Source of the DNA: Bathynomus jamesi
Lineage: Eukaryota; Arthropoda; Malacostraca; Isopoda; Cirolanidae
DNA length: 64,000 nt
Assembly: GCA_023014485.1 (NCBI GenBank)
Contig: JAJOZX010001003.1
Span: 372,001 to 436,000 of the forward strand
Direction: 5' to 3'
Positions 51,027-63,407 of this stretch are shown here, piece by piece (position 1 is the first letter of the stretch; each line of letters starts with the position of its first letter). Below the pieces are notes generated by a model. That model had not been told where the DNA came from, searched no databases, and saw nothing but the letters and a program-made list of their open reading frames with translations. Both the position numbers and the translations under genes were made by a program.

Positions 51027-52644
51027 ATGCCACGCAAGTGTGTCAACCATCCAAACTGTTTCTGTTATGTGTGCAGAAAGTTAACACTTAAATTTCAAAG
51101 GCGAAATTTCACCCCTCTCGTCAAAAAGCATACGAACTTTATTTTGGTTGCAAGGTAGGGGATCAGAATAAGACGTGGGCACCTCATATATGCTGCATTA
51201 CGTGTTTAAGACTTCTGACAGGCTGGCTAAATGGGTCTCGTCAAATGCCGTTTGCTGTTCCGATGATATGGAGAGAGCCGAAAGACCATTTAACGGATTG
51301 TTATTTCTGCTTAACAAATATACTAGGCATTACTGCGAAATCTAAACATATGGTACAATACCCAAATTTACCATCAGCCATAAGTCCTGTTTTACATAAT
51401 AAACATTTGCCAGTACCAAGGCCACCGGAAACGTGGAGTTTAGATGATGAAAATGAAATTGATGTACAATGGTAATGACAAAGCTCAACATGGTTTACTG
51501 ACGGACGATGTTGATCCAATGTTTGAACCATCTTGTTCATCGACAGAGCCTCACTTAATATCTCAAGCAGACTTGAGCGAGCTTGTCTGTGATCTGAAAT
51601 TGTCAAAAGATCAATCCGAACTTTCGGCTTCCAGGTTGAAAGGTTGGAATCTTCAAGAAAAAGGTACTAAGACATCTTTTTACGCAAGCATCAAAGAAAC
51701 TTTCTACCCTCTCATGAAAACCCTTGGCCAACAACATGATCCAAACGAATGGCGCCTATTTATTGATTCCTTGAAGCTGAGTTTAAAAACTATATTACTC
51801 CATAATGGAAATAAATACCCTTCAGTTCCATGAAGGAATCATACGACAATATGCACCTGCTTGTGAAACATATCCAATATGATAAATACTCTTGGCATAT
51901 CTGTGGAGACTTGAAAGTGATTGCACTTCTTCTTGGTTTACAACTGGGTTATATAAAATTCTGTTGTTTCCTCTGTGAATGAGACAGCAGAGCACGGGAA
52001 AGCCATTACTCAAAGAAACAATGGCCACTTCGACAAGCGTTGATTCCAAGGCATAAAAATCTCACCAGTTCACTTCTTCTTAATCCAAAAAGTTATTTGC
52101 CACCACTACATATTGAACTTGGTTTAATGGAAAATTTTGTTAAGGCTATGGATCAAAATGGCAGGGGGGGGGGGGTCTCTACTTGAAACAGAAATTTCCG
52201 AGGATCAGCGAGGTCAAAATCAAAGAAGGGATATTTGTGGTCCCGCAAATTAGAGAAATCATGAGAGACAGCGCGTTTGATGAAACTCTAGGTGAAGTTG
52301 AAGGAGCAGCTTGGAGAGCATTTAAAGTAGTGAACACAAATTTCCTCGGAAACTTCAAGGGCGAAAATTAAGAGTCAGTTGTTGAAGAACTTCTCAAGGC
52401 CCACAAAGACGTGGGGTGCATGTTGAAAATTCATTTTCTTGACTCACATCTCGACTTCTTCCTAACAAACTTAGGCGATGTTAGTGATGAGCATGGGGAA
52501 CGCTTTCATCAACAAATATCCACGATGGAGAAGCGATACCAGGGCAAGTGGAGCCCCAGCATGTTGGATGACTACTGCTGGACATTGTCAAGGGATGGCC
52601 CAGAGGCGAAATACAAGCGTAAATCATCAGTAGCCACATTTTAG
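51027..52644 (+). pseudogene. Unnamed DDE-like transposon gene family, copy B, more decayed
   Basis: It starts 'MPRKCVNHPNCFCYVCRKLT' (51027), shifts frame near 51122, then reads 'CCITCLRLLTGWLNGSRQMP' and 'CYFCLTNILGITAKSKHMVQ'. Later blocks are 'ISQADLSELVCDLKLSKDQS', 'WRLFIDSLKLSLKTILLHNG', 'WHICGDLKVIALLLG' (third frame), 'CCFLC', 'HIELGLMENFVKAM', 'HFLDSHLDFFLTNLGDVSDE' and 'GERFHQQISTMEKRYQGKWS'. A G-run at 52165-52174 and other indels break it. About half of the residues differ from copy A, so this is an old paralogue, not a recent tandem copy. Confidence 0.65.
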
Positions 52645-52735
52645 GTGAATTCAATATGCATTTTCTACTTTGATATTGCTATTACGCCTATAAATTAGTC
52701 AAAATTTCATTTTCGATTCACTCAATAAATAATAA

Positions 52736-52771
<36 letters not shown>

Positions 52772-53007
52772 CACATTAATTAATTACTATGTAGTTTATA
52801 TCTGATGATGTATAGGATTTAAAGATGTATACTTAATTATTTAGTTATTTTATGTAGTGCATATTGTGTATTTTGTATTTGATACACTATTAGGATTGAA
52901 CAATGCACAAATTAAACAGTCATTTATTGACTTAGGTGACACAATGGAATACAGACATATTTTATGTTAAATGATACACTGAATTAAAACCATATTTTTA
53001 TTAATAA
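52645..53007. other. No recognised gene
   Basis: AT-rich, with a short TA run at 52738-52768. Confidence 0.4.
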
Positions 53008-53569
53008 TTAATTAAATGATGCGCGGAATACAAATATAATCCCAATCATTTTTATAATTAGGTCTCCGAACAGTCCAAACGAAGAACTCATCATTTGGTG
53101 AAGATGCAAGAAATCTTTCTCCTCCGAATCCTCCTCCAGATAATTACAAAACCACATTCGATCTTCAATGTTCAAAACTGTTTTCATTGGTTTTGAGTGA
53201 ACACGAAAGGGTTTCGAGCCAGTCCGTGCGCAATAGCACTTAACAGTTTGACGACAAATTTGCTTTTCCCGTTTCTGCGGGAAAAGCGACGCTCGAATTC
53301 CTTCGTCGCTGTTTTCTACTGCTTGGGTTAATGATTGCTTTGCTGTTTCGTGACAGTTTTTCAGGTCGTCCTTCCCCAAATTCAATAGAGCAAATATCAT
53401 AACCTTTTTACCAGTTTCTGGTAACCCACCGTTCACTTCGTCTCAACCTTTCAGAAATCCGCTTTCGATTGATAAAGGTTGCTCCTGCTTCCATTGCTTC
53501 ACGGAATGCGTTGGCTTGTATCCAGTCAATAAATCTCTGGTCCTCGCTGTCATTCAGTACGTCAGGCAT
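53008..53569 (-). pseudogene. 5' fragment of an HTH-containing DDE transposase
   Basis: From an ATG at 53567-53569: 'MPDVLNDSEDQRFIDWIQAN', 'FINRKRISERLRRSERWVTR', a stop and a frameshift, then 'KQICRQTVKCYCARTG', 'HSKPMKTVLNIEDRMWFCNY', and (other frame) 'NDEFFVWTVRRPNYKND'. This order (HTH, then 'SKPxKTxxxxEDRLW', then 'SDEFFxxxVRKPNxKND') is recalled from a multicopy arthropod transposase family of the IS630/Tc1 type. The catalytic C-terminal part is missing beyond 53008. Confidence 0.6.
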
Positions 53570-53584
53570 GGTTCAGATTTCTTC

Positions 53585-54046
53585 CTAAAATATAAAATAG
53601 GTCATATTATAATGTAAATCTATCAAATATAACATATCAATCACTAATTCTTCTGCAGACCCCTGAACAAAGGTTATGCATCGTACCGTAGAATAAAAAC
53701 ACCAGTAATGATCACAGACATTGCTGTAAATGCTTTGATGCCTATCAAGGTTCGATACAACTCCAGCTCTTTGCACTTGGTTTAGGAAGTTCGCGATACA
53801 TGGATCATGAAATGGGGACAGAGAGATAGAATCATATTAGTATATCCGTTGATTATATATCTTCTGTATATACACCAACCCAGTGTATACCTGGCACTGT
53901 CGAGAAATTGGTGTTGAGTATAAGCATGACTGAAACTTTTTTGCAGCACTTCATCGTCTGCAAATGTTTCAATGAAAATGTTTCTCGTAAAATAATACGT
54001 CTCCATAACTCTCTAAACTGTGACCGCGTCCTTCAAAAGTCCCTTA
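53585..54046 (-). other. Unassigned open frames at the edge of Polinton remnant 2
   Basis: Frames 53776-53585 and 54006-53782 on the minus strand follow the capsid remnant, where a protease gene would be expected, but I see no protease motifs. Confidence 0.25.
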
Positions 54047-55143
54047 TTACGAGTTCAGCCGGGCCATCTCAATCAAGCCTTGGGATTCTAGGTGGAGTAA
54101 TACACCAATAGGTGTAGCTAGGGGCTTGCTAAACTCTATTTTTAAAGCCAGGTGTCTCTGTAGTTGCGGATTTATGCGCGTGTAAGCATCTGGACAGTGC
54201 TCTTGCGAAATGTCGAAAGCATAAACATTAGTCTTGCTTATATAGTCAGCCAATGATACGCCAATCCACACATCATTACAACAGTTTGTAGCCAGGAATA
54301 AGTTGTGGAATATTCCGTTTCTATGGCTCTCCCGACAGAGATGCCATTCACCAGCAGGACAAGACTTTAAGTTAAAAGTTCAAATTTGAGCGACGATTAT
54401 TTTATATAAGCCGGCAGTGACAGTAAACATCTGTTGAGTGCTTCTTATTGGGTATTTAACCGTGGATCTTAGTGAAAATCTCACAATTTCCATCTGTTTA
54501 GAAGCTGATACTTTTACGCGTCGAGCACAAAGGTGTCTTAATAATGTGCGGTGCAGGTTCAGCGACTTCATCCCTGTCAGCATCTACGTTTAAGCATATC
54601 TCAGGTGCCGTGCAGGTGGTTCTGATCTTCATGTTAATGCCGTTGAGTAAAAGCTTCTGCTGGAACATAAAATCGACTTATTTTTTTATCCTTTTTTTGC
54701 TTCCGTTATATAATATCCTGAGGCTTGTAAATGGTGTTCCTTATTGTCTTTTGAATAATTTAAAATAGTATGAACGATATAATAATGGTTGGAAACTCCG
54801 GAAACATTTACTTGGTTTAAATATACATTACACTGATGGATCATGGTGTGAGAAAATTAATTTCGGGGTAAATACGGTAGTTGTTATCGCAATATGTACC
54901 GTCATCGTGCGCTACTCGAACTTTTGTATATAGATTTATATTGTCAGGTCATAAAATAATGAACTTGCGCTAGGTACAACGAACTCTATAGGAGCTGTCC
55001 CCGACCCAACTGTGTTGGGGGGGTATTCATTGTATTGTGATGTAACAGGAGTCCTCTATAGATGTTTCAGTGGGTGGGATACTAAACATGTCAAGCTCCA
55101 ACTTGCAGAATTCTGCACTGTGTGGGTGGATTAGATGAGTCAT
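54047..55143 (-). pseudogene. MCP: Polinton major capsid protein remnant, copy 2
   Basis: Start 'MTHLIHPHSAEFCKLELDMF' with 'IPPTETSIED' (ATG 55141-55143), then broken frames with 'VRVAHDDGTYCDNNY' and 'VYLNQVNVSG'. The centre has 'IRSTQQMFTVTAGLYKI'-like sequence at ~54400. The C-terminus (54271-54047) has 'FDISQEHCPDAYTRINPQLQ', 'LALKIEFSKPL' and 'ESQGLIEMARL'. Each block has its counterpart in the copy at 23963-25254. Many stops; inactive. Confidence 0.75.
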
Positions 55144-55292
55144 GTTGGATTGTTCGGGGTGTTTATCTGACCCTACTTTACACTGTAGAACCTCAAATAT
55201 CTATGAGTGATAATTGCGCGAGAGTGGTGTTTATATTAGTTAAAAAAAAACACACAGACCCCTAATACGCTTAAAGCATCTCTTCAGTTTTT

Positions 55293-55590
55293 TTAATTCT
55301 TTCTTTTATGTTTTACACCTCGTAATGGTGCATGCCTCTTTGCTTGATGTTTCATTTTTCTTTTCCTTTTTCTGACCCCTTTACCGCGCAGTTTCCGCTT
55401 TATAACTTTTTTGGCACTTTCAGTAATCTCATTTCTCGCGAGATACAACTGTATTTTAAAAGTTTCTTAGGTCTGATGCCGGCCATTACATCTTCAACTG
55501 TGTTAATACCTAATTGTAGAACATTCCGGCCAAGGTATTTTTCAGCCACTCTTTAGTACGGAGAATAGATGTTCGTAGTATAAAAGAAAA
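55293..55590 (-). pseudogene. Polinton small basic protein remnant, copy 2
   Basis: Shifted frames read 'INTVEDVMAGIRPK' and a very basic end ('KVIKRKLRGKGVRKRKRKMK … GVKHKRKN' stop at 55293-55295). The order and position equal those of the copy at 25388-25637. Confidence 0.6.
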
Positions 55591-55670
55591 GATCGAGCTG
55601 AGGCCGTCCCCGCGTTAGTACCTCACACTTCAGTATACGACTAGAGATTTTTGTGTTTTGCTATAACAAG

Positions 55671-56330
55671 TCAAAAGTAAAGTTTCACGGTTAAACTCCC
55701 GTAACTGAATGGATACTTTTGGTCTACAACGGTTCTTGTATGTATCTCACTATTGGTTAAGAGGCTAGAAGTAACTGGTACATAATGGGGGTTATCGTAT
55801 ATTATGCTCAAACTTTTTCCCCATGCTCCGATATATGCACAGTATGTAACACTTGACACCCACAAACTGATGTTCTACAATATTGCTGTACACGTAGCAC
55901 GTAGGAAGTTTGTCTAGCAGCCTATCCAATAGTTCGTAAAAAATATCTCTTTCGAATGCATAATTGTATCTTCGACTAAGTTGAATCTTGATCACTTCTT
56001 TACCTCTAATATTTCTTTTCGCCTTTGATCTTAACAATAGAACGCGCGGTGCTGACCCAGCAACCCATCTCACGCGTAAGATATCGAAACGTAGATCATC
56101 TGTAAGTTTAGAGTTATTTAAACGCTTATTTAGTTCTCTTATAATATTTTCCATGCTGTCATAATGGGCGCAGCTTAGTGTTATATCGGTGCTGTAGTAC
56201 TGTACGCTGCCATTACATGCCGAGCGTATGGTCTTAAGCTATTAGCACGCCAGTGCTCTCAACTTCAAGGCATTTTCTAAGAACTTTAAAAACAACTTGT
56301 TTCTCCTCAATGTTTAAAAGATTGTCATTC
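55671..56330 (-). pseudogene. Polinton minor capsid protein remnant, copy 2
   Basis: Frame 56154-55792 has 'MENIIRELNKRLNNSKLTDD', 'AKRNIRGKEVIKIQLSRRYN' and 'PTCYVYSNIVEHQFVG'. Frame 55865-55671 has 'GAWGKSLSIIYDNPHYVPVT' and 'SYGSLTVKLYF'. Matches 'YIYSNIVEHQFVG' and 'GKSLSITYDKPHYMNV' of copy 1. N-terminal part lost. Confidence 0.75.
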
Positions 56331-56344
56331 AGCTAAAATTCACA

Positions 56345-57107
56345 CAACCCTACTTACAGCTGGGTTTGAAGAAACTGCTGAAACATGTCAACATAAATTG
56401 GCCCTGTTACCGTAGCTTCTGCAAAGAAAAAAGGTCCGTAAATCTTTATTCTTGTCATACTTAACCAAACATTAACTTTGGAAGAATCTCTCTCCCATTC
56501 GTAGAACTAGGTTGGATTTTCACTAGCCTAGATACGGCAATTATGTCGATTAACCATTCCACATGTGTAGAATGTCGCCTCATCGATGAAGATAATGTGG
56601 TTTAATAAGTTTTTGGTATGAATTTCTTCAATCAATTCTGTGCACATGGCGGCTCGTCTTGGATAATCCTCTTCGTGTAACTCATGTAGCACTTGAATAT
56701 GGTAACTTTTCTTTTTTAATGTTGATTTTAAAATACTTAGAACAGTCATTTTCGGTATGCTCAGTCTACGTGATGCTATACGAGTTGACATTCTAGAATT
56801 TGCTTAGGCATCTCTTACCAATTCGACATTTTCTTGAGAGTTACCTCGACGTCCAGATCTTGCCTCATCATGAACAGATCGTGTTCTTTTAAATTTATTG
56901 ACCAGCTCGTGAATTGTTGTCTGTAGGTCCTGGTTTGTGAAATCCTCTTTCGAATTTTTCTCGAATTTCTTTGCACTTCTTCACTTGGGTACGTAGTGTT
57001 ACTACCACCACACGTTTTTGTACATCCATCATCATCTATGGCCTGTTGAAAATAAAATAAAAATAGCACTATTTCAGCAAAATATAGAGGGACTTTTGGA
57101 CCACCCT
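56345..57107 (-). mobile_element. Tc1/mariner-type transposon fragment
   Basis: The right terminus (5' end in the minus sense) is AGGGTGGTCCAAAAGTCCCT, read from 57107. Transposase pieces: HTH part ('KEHDLFMMRQDLDVEVTLKK'), then 56791-56528 'STRIASRRLSIPKMTVLSIL', 'SYHIQVLHELHEEDYPRRAA' and 'IIFIDEATFYTCGMVNRHNC' (first catalytic Asp), then 'NVWLSMTRIKIYGPFFFAEA' to ~56370. The second and third aspartates and the 3' terminus are gone. Confidence 0.75.
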
Positions 57108-57989
57108 ACATATAGTTTGCTTTGAGAATTCGGCATCTATTATTATTATTATTATTATTACTTTTTGACTGTTTATTTACTACTTATTATCATTATTATT
57201 AACGTTTTTGACTGTTCATTTACTTATACATATTTATTTTATAAAATATTTTACTTTTATGGTTTTAACAAAATTGTTTTATTTCCTTTAACCTTCGAGT
57301 GAATATTTGACTAAAGTAAATAGATAAACACGCTGAAATTTCCGTGGCGGGCCTCTGAGGATACGAATGATCAATGAATTGACCACAACTTCAGTCTCAG
57401 ATAGCGTCAGGTGTTGTTGTTTATCGGGCCTTTACCTGCCCTGAAAGTCCAGCCAGGCCGTAAAATGCCAATAAAAGATTCCGTCGCCTACTGTTTATCG
57501 ATAGTCGGTGGGTGGGGCTTTGTGGCTGGGTGAACGCGTATATACTCGTACATTTGGAATTTCCGCTGACCTGTACCCAATAATGATGTAAATAAAAAGG
57601 TTCCAAAAACGGCCTTCCTACGTTTCTCATTCATAATCTCTTTTAGGAGACCCATAATTCATTAATTTTAAGATGCATCAATTTATACCATATTTATAAC
57701 ACCTGATTAATAGTCAAAGATTATAAAAACTGTCATTGCTAAATTTGTTTATTACCATATTTTTCCACTTCATATTCTTTTAAATTCCCAGTTTTAATGC
57801 TCTTTATTAATACATCAATATAACAGTCTCTGAATTTCTTTAGAAGGAATATGAGATGGAGGCCCATAAAAGTGACTTCCTCTCAGTTCGCGGTCTCATA
57901 CTAACTTTCCCTTATTTAAAAATCTGGGAATTCCTTCGGAAGTTTATTTACTAAAAATAAAGAAAAGAAAACAACGAACATATACGAAC

Positions 57990-58067
<78 letters not shown>

Positions 58068-58319
58068 ATATATATACTTCTCCCCACCTCGCTATTCAGA
58101 AATCATTTCTATATTCTGTATATGATGCCAATGAGCTCCTCTTATAAACTGTTACTCTTATCTCTCCATATGCTAATTAAGCGTAAATTTTTCACCCAAA
58201 TCCACTCTTTCTCATGCAGTTACAATTCCAACACGTGCTCGTCCCCTCTAGTTGACCGATTTTATAGATACCAATCTCATTGATAAGGATTTGAGATACC
58301 TATCTATTAACGACCTCAA
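57108..58319. other. No recognised gene; microsatellites
   Basis: (ATT)n near 57138-57162 and (TA)n(TG)n at 57990-58068. A minus-strand open frame at 57421-57630 shows no motif. Confidence 0.45.
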
Positions 58320-59870
58320 CTCAAAACTGAATGCTCATTGCTCAACCTTAATATTAGAAGTCTTCCTAAACATCATGATGACCTCAAAGATATATTAGTT
58401 TTAATTAAAAAGATTTCCCTGTAATTACACTCACTCACAGAACTTGTATAAACATATTTTTCATTTAGAGGGCTATACATTCTTTGACATTTTCCGCACA
58501 AAAAGAAGAGGCGGCGGCATTCGTATTTACATAAAAAAAACCCACCATAAAATACTAAAAAACTGACCCACTCTGTATAGTTGAACCCTACATTGAACCA
58601 TGTGTGGTAAATCTTACCGTTGGCAAAACCTCTCTCAACATACTGGCGATATACAGACAACCTAAGAGTAGCGCAAATAACTATATTAATACCTTACAGG
58701 ACCTAATCACTCATCAATGCCTAAAGAGCTCGCGTTCTTTCATCCTCGGAGATTTTAATATATGTAAACATAATGAAAACAGGGACAGACTCCATTGCCA
58801 AATCATTATGAAACACAATGATCAGCCAATGGTATAAGACCCACGTAACAAGGCCAGCACGTCCCAACACTGACCTTACCAAATCTTCTCTTATCGACCA
58901 CATATGGTCAGATATAGACTCACAATACATACATGACACAGGGATACTCCTTACAGGCATGACTCACCACCTCCCACATTAAGTCATAATCAAAACAACG
59001 ACAAACTAAAGAACACAAATATTAAATTCAGAAAAAAACAAGGTATAGTCAGCTTGGTAAATTCAAAGCGAAATTAGTCGGAGCAGATTTCGACTTCATT
59101 GACAGCCCGCATACAAATACTGTATAAACACCAAATTTGAAAAGTTTCAGGAATCCCTTTGGCATTCTTTTAATGAATCCTGCTCCATCATTGAAAAAAT
59201 ATTTCTACTGTTCGAATCAACAATCCTTGGATAACCCCCAGGTTTAAAGACATCTATTAAACAAAAACATAAACCATATAAAAATGTGAAGGAAAGTCTA
59301 TTCACAAAGGAAGTCTACACTCAGTATCGAAACAAACTTAATTCATTAATACACAAAGCTAAAGCTAATTACTATAAACATAAATTCGATGAATACAAAG
59401 GCGATCCCAAACAATACTGAAACCTCATTAACAAAGCGATTAATAAAAAACTAACAAAACCCTCTACCTCAGAAAAGCTATTAGTAAATAATGAGCACAT
59501 TACATATAAAATAAATTTTAAATACTTTCAAAGATTTTTCCACCGAAACCAACCTCGCTTCTATTATCCCACCTGCGGTGAGGTCTTTCGATATGTACCT
59601 AGGTTTCCCATTACCACTCTTCCTTCTATCCCCAACTACGAAACACGATCTGATGTCAGCAATAAAACAGTTAAAAAATAAAAGTTGTACGCTAGGCACA
59701 ATCCTAAACAAAAAGTACAAAGAGTGCACAAACTTAATTACGCTCAAGCTTTCAAAGCTCATAAGCCTATCAATTCGAAATGGTGTCTTCCCAGACTACC
59801 TAATAAAGGCTCTCCATAAATCGGGGGATAAAACTTCCCCCCAAACTACAAACCCATTTTTCCAGAAAGA
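58320..59870 (+). pseudogene. Decayed LINE (CR1/Jockey-like) endonuclease-RT
   Basis: Shifting frames read 'LNIRSLPKHHDDLKDIL' (endonuclease start), 'NILAIYRQPKSSANNYINTL' and 'FILGDFNICKHNENRD' (58604-58837). The linker 'YTQYRNKLNSLIHKAKANYY' follows, with 'WNLINKAINKK'. The RT start is 'LKNKSCTLGTI', then 'IRNGVFPDYLIKALHKSGDK' at ~59650-59845. No palm motifs follow, so the copy is truncated in the RT domain. A different family from the three copies at 20.9-41.7 kb. Confidence 0.75.
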
Positions 59871-60816
59871 AGTCCTTCAATTAAATCTAGTAAATTTTCA
59901 CAAAGGCTTCAAATGGTCATGCGCTAACTTCACCGGTTTCCTCGGGAAACAAGATCACCACAAGATATTTACTCTCCCCTGAGGAAACATAATATTCAGC
60001 AAACTTACATGTTTAAAATTTGACATGTGAACATTAATTAAATTCAAAGAACTTTCAAAAAGGTCGTTTTTGTCGACTAACATTAAGCTCTTACAACCAA
60101 GTTCGTAAAACAAAGGAAATTCAGATTTTCGGATAACGTGAGATAGTTTTAAATCAACTTAGAAATTTTCCATCATGCCACAAAGTTCAACGATTTTTAA
60201 AGCCACTCCGCTTGTACAGGGCAGAACTACACCTGGCTTTATAACTCTAACTTACATCTTAAGATTAAAAGAACTCCCTTTAGTGTTTAAAGGGCCTATC
60301 AAACCATTTTCATTACATGGCATCATTCGTACAAAAATTACTGATCTTCTGTTGGCTCTAATCTCAATTTCGTTATTTTAGGCTCCGCCTTTCTTAAAAT
60401 AAATTAAAAATTAAAAATTTTCTCTCGAGGGTTTCCCTTAGGCGAGACCAAAGAATAAACAAATCCAAACTTTTACAAGCTTCAATGATGAAAAACAACC
60501 TTGTTAAGCTATATTTTCCCCTTTGTAGATCAATTGCTCGACCATAAATCTATCCCGGGATGTCAAACAACAGTTTCTTTCTGATAAAGTACTTAGCCCT
60601 TTGGCATCGGATCATTTTACTTTGGCATGTCTTCATTTTAAAAGATTAAAACTTTTATGCGAAATTAAATCGATTCCAAGATCACTTCACTCTTTGTTTC
60701 TACCATTTTTTATTTACATTCTGATATGAGATTTACGCATATAAATTCACCGTCACAACATCGTCTCCATGTATATGTATGTATGTAAATATGTATATGT
60801 ATATATACTGTGTGTG

Positions 60817-60845
<29 letters not shown>
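59871..60845. other. No recognised gene
   Basis: AT-rich. The open frame 60175-60381 has no known motif. A TA run precedes the next element. Confidence 0.4.
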
Positions 60846-60847
<2 letters not shown>

Positions 60848-61744
60848 GGGCGTCCCAAAAAAATGTATACACACTTTAACAGCTGATAGCTCAATTGATG
60901 TTTCTTTCTTTCCAAGTTAAACCCATTAGAATTAATAATGGCAGTCAGACTAAGCTTTGAACAAAGGAAATTCATTCTAAAATGCTACTGGAAGTGTGAA
61001 AACGCAGTTGAAGTGCAAAGACAGTTTAGGAGGGAGTTTCAAACAGATCCACCAACGCGACTTACCATCACTCGAATTAGAGATAAGTTTGAAGCCGATA
61101 GAACTGTTCAGAATGTCCACAAGAAGCGTTCCGGAAGACCACGGACATCGACAAGCCCCACAAAGCAAGAAAGAGTACTGGAAACGTATCACCAAAGTCC
61201 AAGAAAATCTGTGCGGCAAGCGAGTCGTGAGGTAGGAATTTCAGAATCGTCTGTCCAACGCATTTTGAAGCGCTGTCAATGGAAAAGTTACATTCCAAGA
61301 TTAGTCCATGCTATTAATGAAGATGATCCGGACCGAAGAGTGGAGTACTGCGAGTGGTACTTGGCACGATGTGGATGTGGATTGGACGAAGGGGTTTCGT
61401 AGAATACCCTCCGCGTTCACCAGACCTCACACCACTAGACTTTTTTTATGGGGATACTTAAAAAACAAAGTCTACGCTATAAAACCTGCAACAGTCGCTG
61501 AATTGAGAGCAGCCATTGAACGAGAATGCACACAAATACCAAACGAAATGTTTCGTGATTTTGCGATTCCATTGCTTCGCGTTATCAGCAGTGCCTGGAC
61601 CAGAACGGACGTCAGTTTGAAAACAGGCGTTGACAAAACAATTAAATAATGCCTGTAGATTCTATTACATTTTGAAAATGAAATGTATTTTAATAAACAC
61701 TGCCTTTATAAGTATTTAAAGTGTGTATACATTTTTTTGGGACG
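60846..61744 (+). mobile_element. Internally deleted Tc1/mariner-type element, copy 2
   Basis: Left end CAGGGCGTCCCAAAAAAATG. The right end stops at TTTTTTTGGGACG, missing the last few bases next to a TA run. Nearly identical to 46239-47142 (a few substitutions and small indels). Confidence 0.88.
60938..61649 (+). pseudogene. Transposase with catalytic core deleted, copy 2
   Basis: 154 codons of HTH region identical by eye to copy 1 apart from a few residues (one Asp fewer in 'INEDDP'). The same deletion junction '[12 protein letters not shown]' is followed by the C-terminal third in frame 61308-61649 ('TRLFLWGYLKNKVYAIKPAT', 'AAIERECTQIPNEMFRDFAI', 'VSLKTGVDKTIK'). The first two aspartates are missing. 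Confidence 0.88.
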
Positions 61745-61782
<38 letters not shown>

Positions 61783-61783
61783 G

Positions 61784-61830
<47 letters not shown>

Positions 61831-61832
61831 AT
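61745..61832. repeat. (TA)n(CA)n(TA)n(TG)n compound microsatellite
   Basis: Alternating runs that are self-complementary overall (ACACAC…TATATA…TGTGTG). Confidence 0.9.
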
Positions 61833-62639
61833 TACTCTCTATATACCTATTGTATGCCTTATATGTGTAGCGAAGACTAATAACGTTATTAAATTAAAAA
61901 AAAAATTATTATTTTTTGTTTATATCTGTATATATCTTTGTATTTATTTTTAACATTTATTTTGCCTATCTTTCTTTCGACCATTAAAAAGCCATTAACG
62001 GATTAAGGGGTCCCCTGAGGATTAAAATGGATTTGCAAGAATTAAACGGATTAAAAATTGCTTCTCAGAATGCCACCCCTTCCCCACTCTCCTTAAATGC
62101 ACCGTACTACTCGTGATTAATGGGATTAATAAAAACAACTCCCTATTTTTACAATGCTATTTACGTGTGTTCGTGCAAGGAATAACGGAATGCTTTACCA
62201 AAAGGTTCTCCACTAACGTAAAAAAAATAATTATCAACAACTTTTGAAAATACGTTGGAGTTACTTTCTGAATCCAGAAATGCAAATATTTTGCTTACTC
62301 ATAATATGGAAGGAGAATACTGTAGTTCGGTACAGTTTAATTTTAATAAACTATTTTATTTCATTTATAATTTTTACCAAATGTTTTATTTTTCGTAACT
62401 TTCTATTTCGTTTTTGTTTTATAAATGATCAATTTAAGTGTTTAACGTCCATGACAATTTTTTCATTTTGAACGGGCTTAGTAACGCCATTTAAACGACT
62501 TCATTCACTCTCAGGAAACGCTCTTGATCGTTAAAGTTTTATTTCTATTTTTATTCGCATTTAAACTTATATTCGTTTTATTTTTTTATTTTTGTTTTTT
62601 TATTGAGTTCTGCATTTTCATTCTGTGAATTGAGTTATA

Positions 62640-62683
<44 letters not shown>

Positions 62684-63084
62684 TATATGTTACAGTTACA
62701 GGCTAACTGTAACGCTCTATATTCACTCTAGACTAGCCCAAGATTCTAAGAAAGTAGAAAAGAAAAAGGAAGCAAGTGGAAATAACACAACCATGTTTAC
62801 ACTAAAAAAATGTGTGAAGCTTTCACACTGGGACAGTGGTAATAATAAAGTATAGAATATACAAAGCTGCCCCTCCTCCGCCAACCACTGCTGACAAAAA
62901 AATTGGTGTGAAAGATGATTTATAGGAAAGTATAAAAAGGAATAATGAAAATAATATCATACAATAATAGCATACACTTATCTTATATTATAATGTTATA
63001 ATGTTTCAGACCAACGAAGAACCTAGGATCCACTCATGGCTGGTCTACATAACCGTGTTTGTAATTGTGTACTGCGCATGTCCT
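61833..63084. other. No recognised gene
   Basis: AT-rich with (CA)n at 62645-62681. The stretch 62870-62950 weakly resembles 14190-14270. No coding signal. Confidence 0.4.
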
Positions 63085-63404
63085 CCGTGGTGACGGAAGG
63101 GACCTACAATTTTACGTGGGTTCCGAACCACAAAAACCTTAATTTTACTACCTTAAACTATACCCATATTACCCAATCTATCAACATATGCATCTAATCG
63201 ATTTTTAAACATGTTTATAGACGTGCTACTAATTACTTTTACCGGCAAACTATTCCAGCTATTTACTATTCTATGCGTAAGAGAGTTTTTGGCAACTGCT
63301 GTCTTGAACCTTCTACTAGTCAGCTTACACCCATTATTTCTAGTTCTACTATATTGTACTATTTCGAAAAAGCTATCTCTATTTACGTTATCGAACCAAT
63401 TCAT
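63085..63404 (-). mobile_element. 3' end of a CR1/L2-like LINE
   Basis: The minus-strand frame 63404-63153 encodes 'NWFDNVNRDSFFEIVQY…', 'KLTSRRFKTAVAKNSLTHRI', 'VNSWNSLPVKVISSTSINMF' and 'KNRLDAYVDRLG', the extreme C-terminus common in CR1-like reverse transcriptases. The 3' untranslated sequence continues as 'GTGGTTCGGAACCCACGTAA', 'AATTGTAGGTCCCTTCCGTC' (63130-63090). That untranslated part matches the tail of the 5S-derived SINE. The hAT element begins three to four bases from the upstream edge. Confidence 0.78.
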
Positions 63405-63407
63405 AAT

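Larger units (their letters stand above)
53780..56340 (-). mobile_element. Second Polinton remnant (capsid gene block)
   Basis: The same three genes in the same order and spacing as 23963-30475 (major capsid, small basic, minor capsid), but much more decayed and a different sequence lineage. No integrase, ATPase or polymerase was seen. The minor-capsid start runs into a transposon fragment at ~56340. Confidence 0.8.

Noticed and set aside
57421..57630. 69-codon minus-strand ORF as a gene
   Set aside because: No motif, no splice context and low-complexity surroundings.
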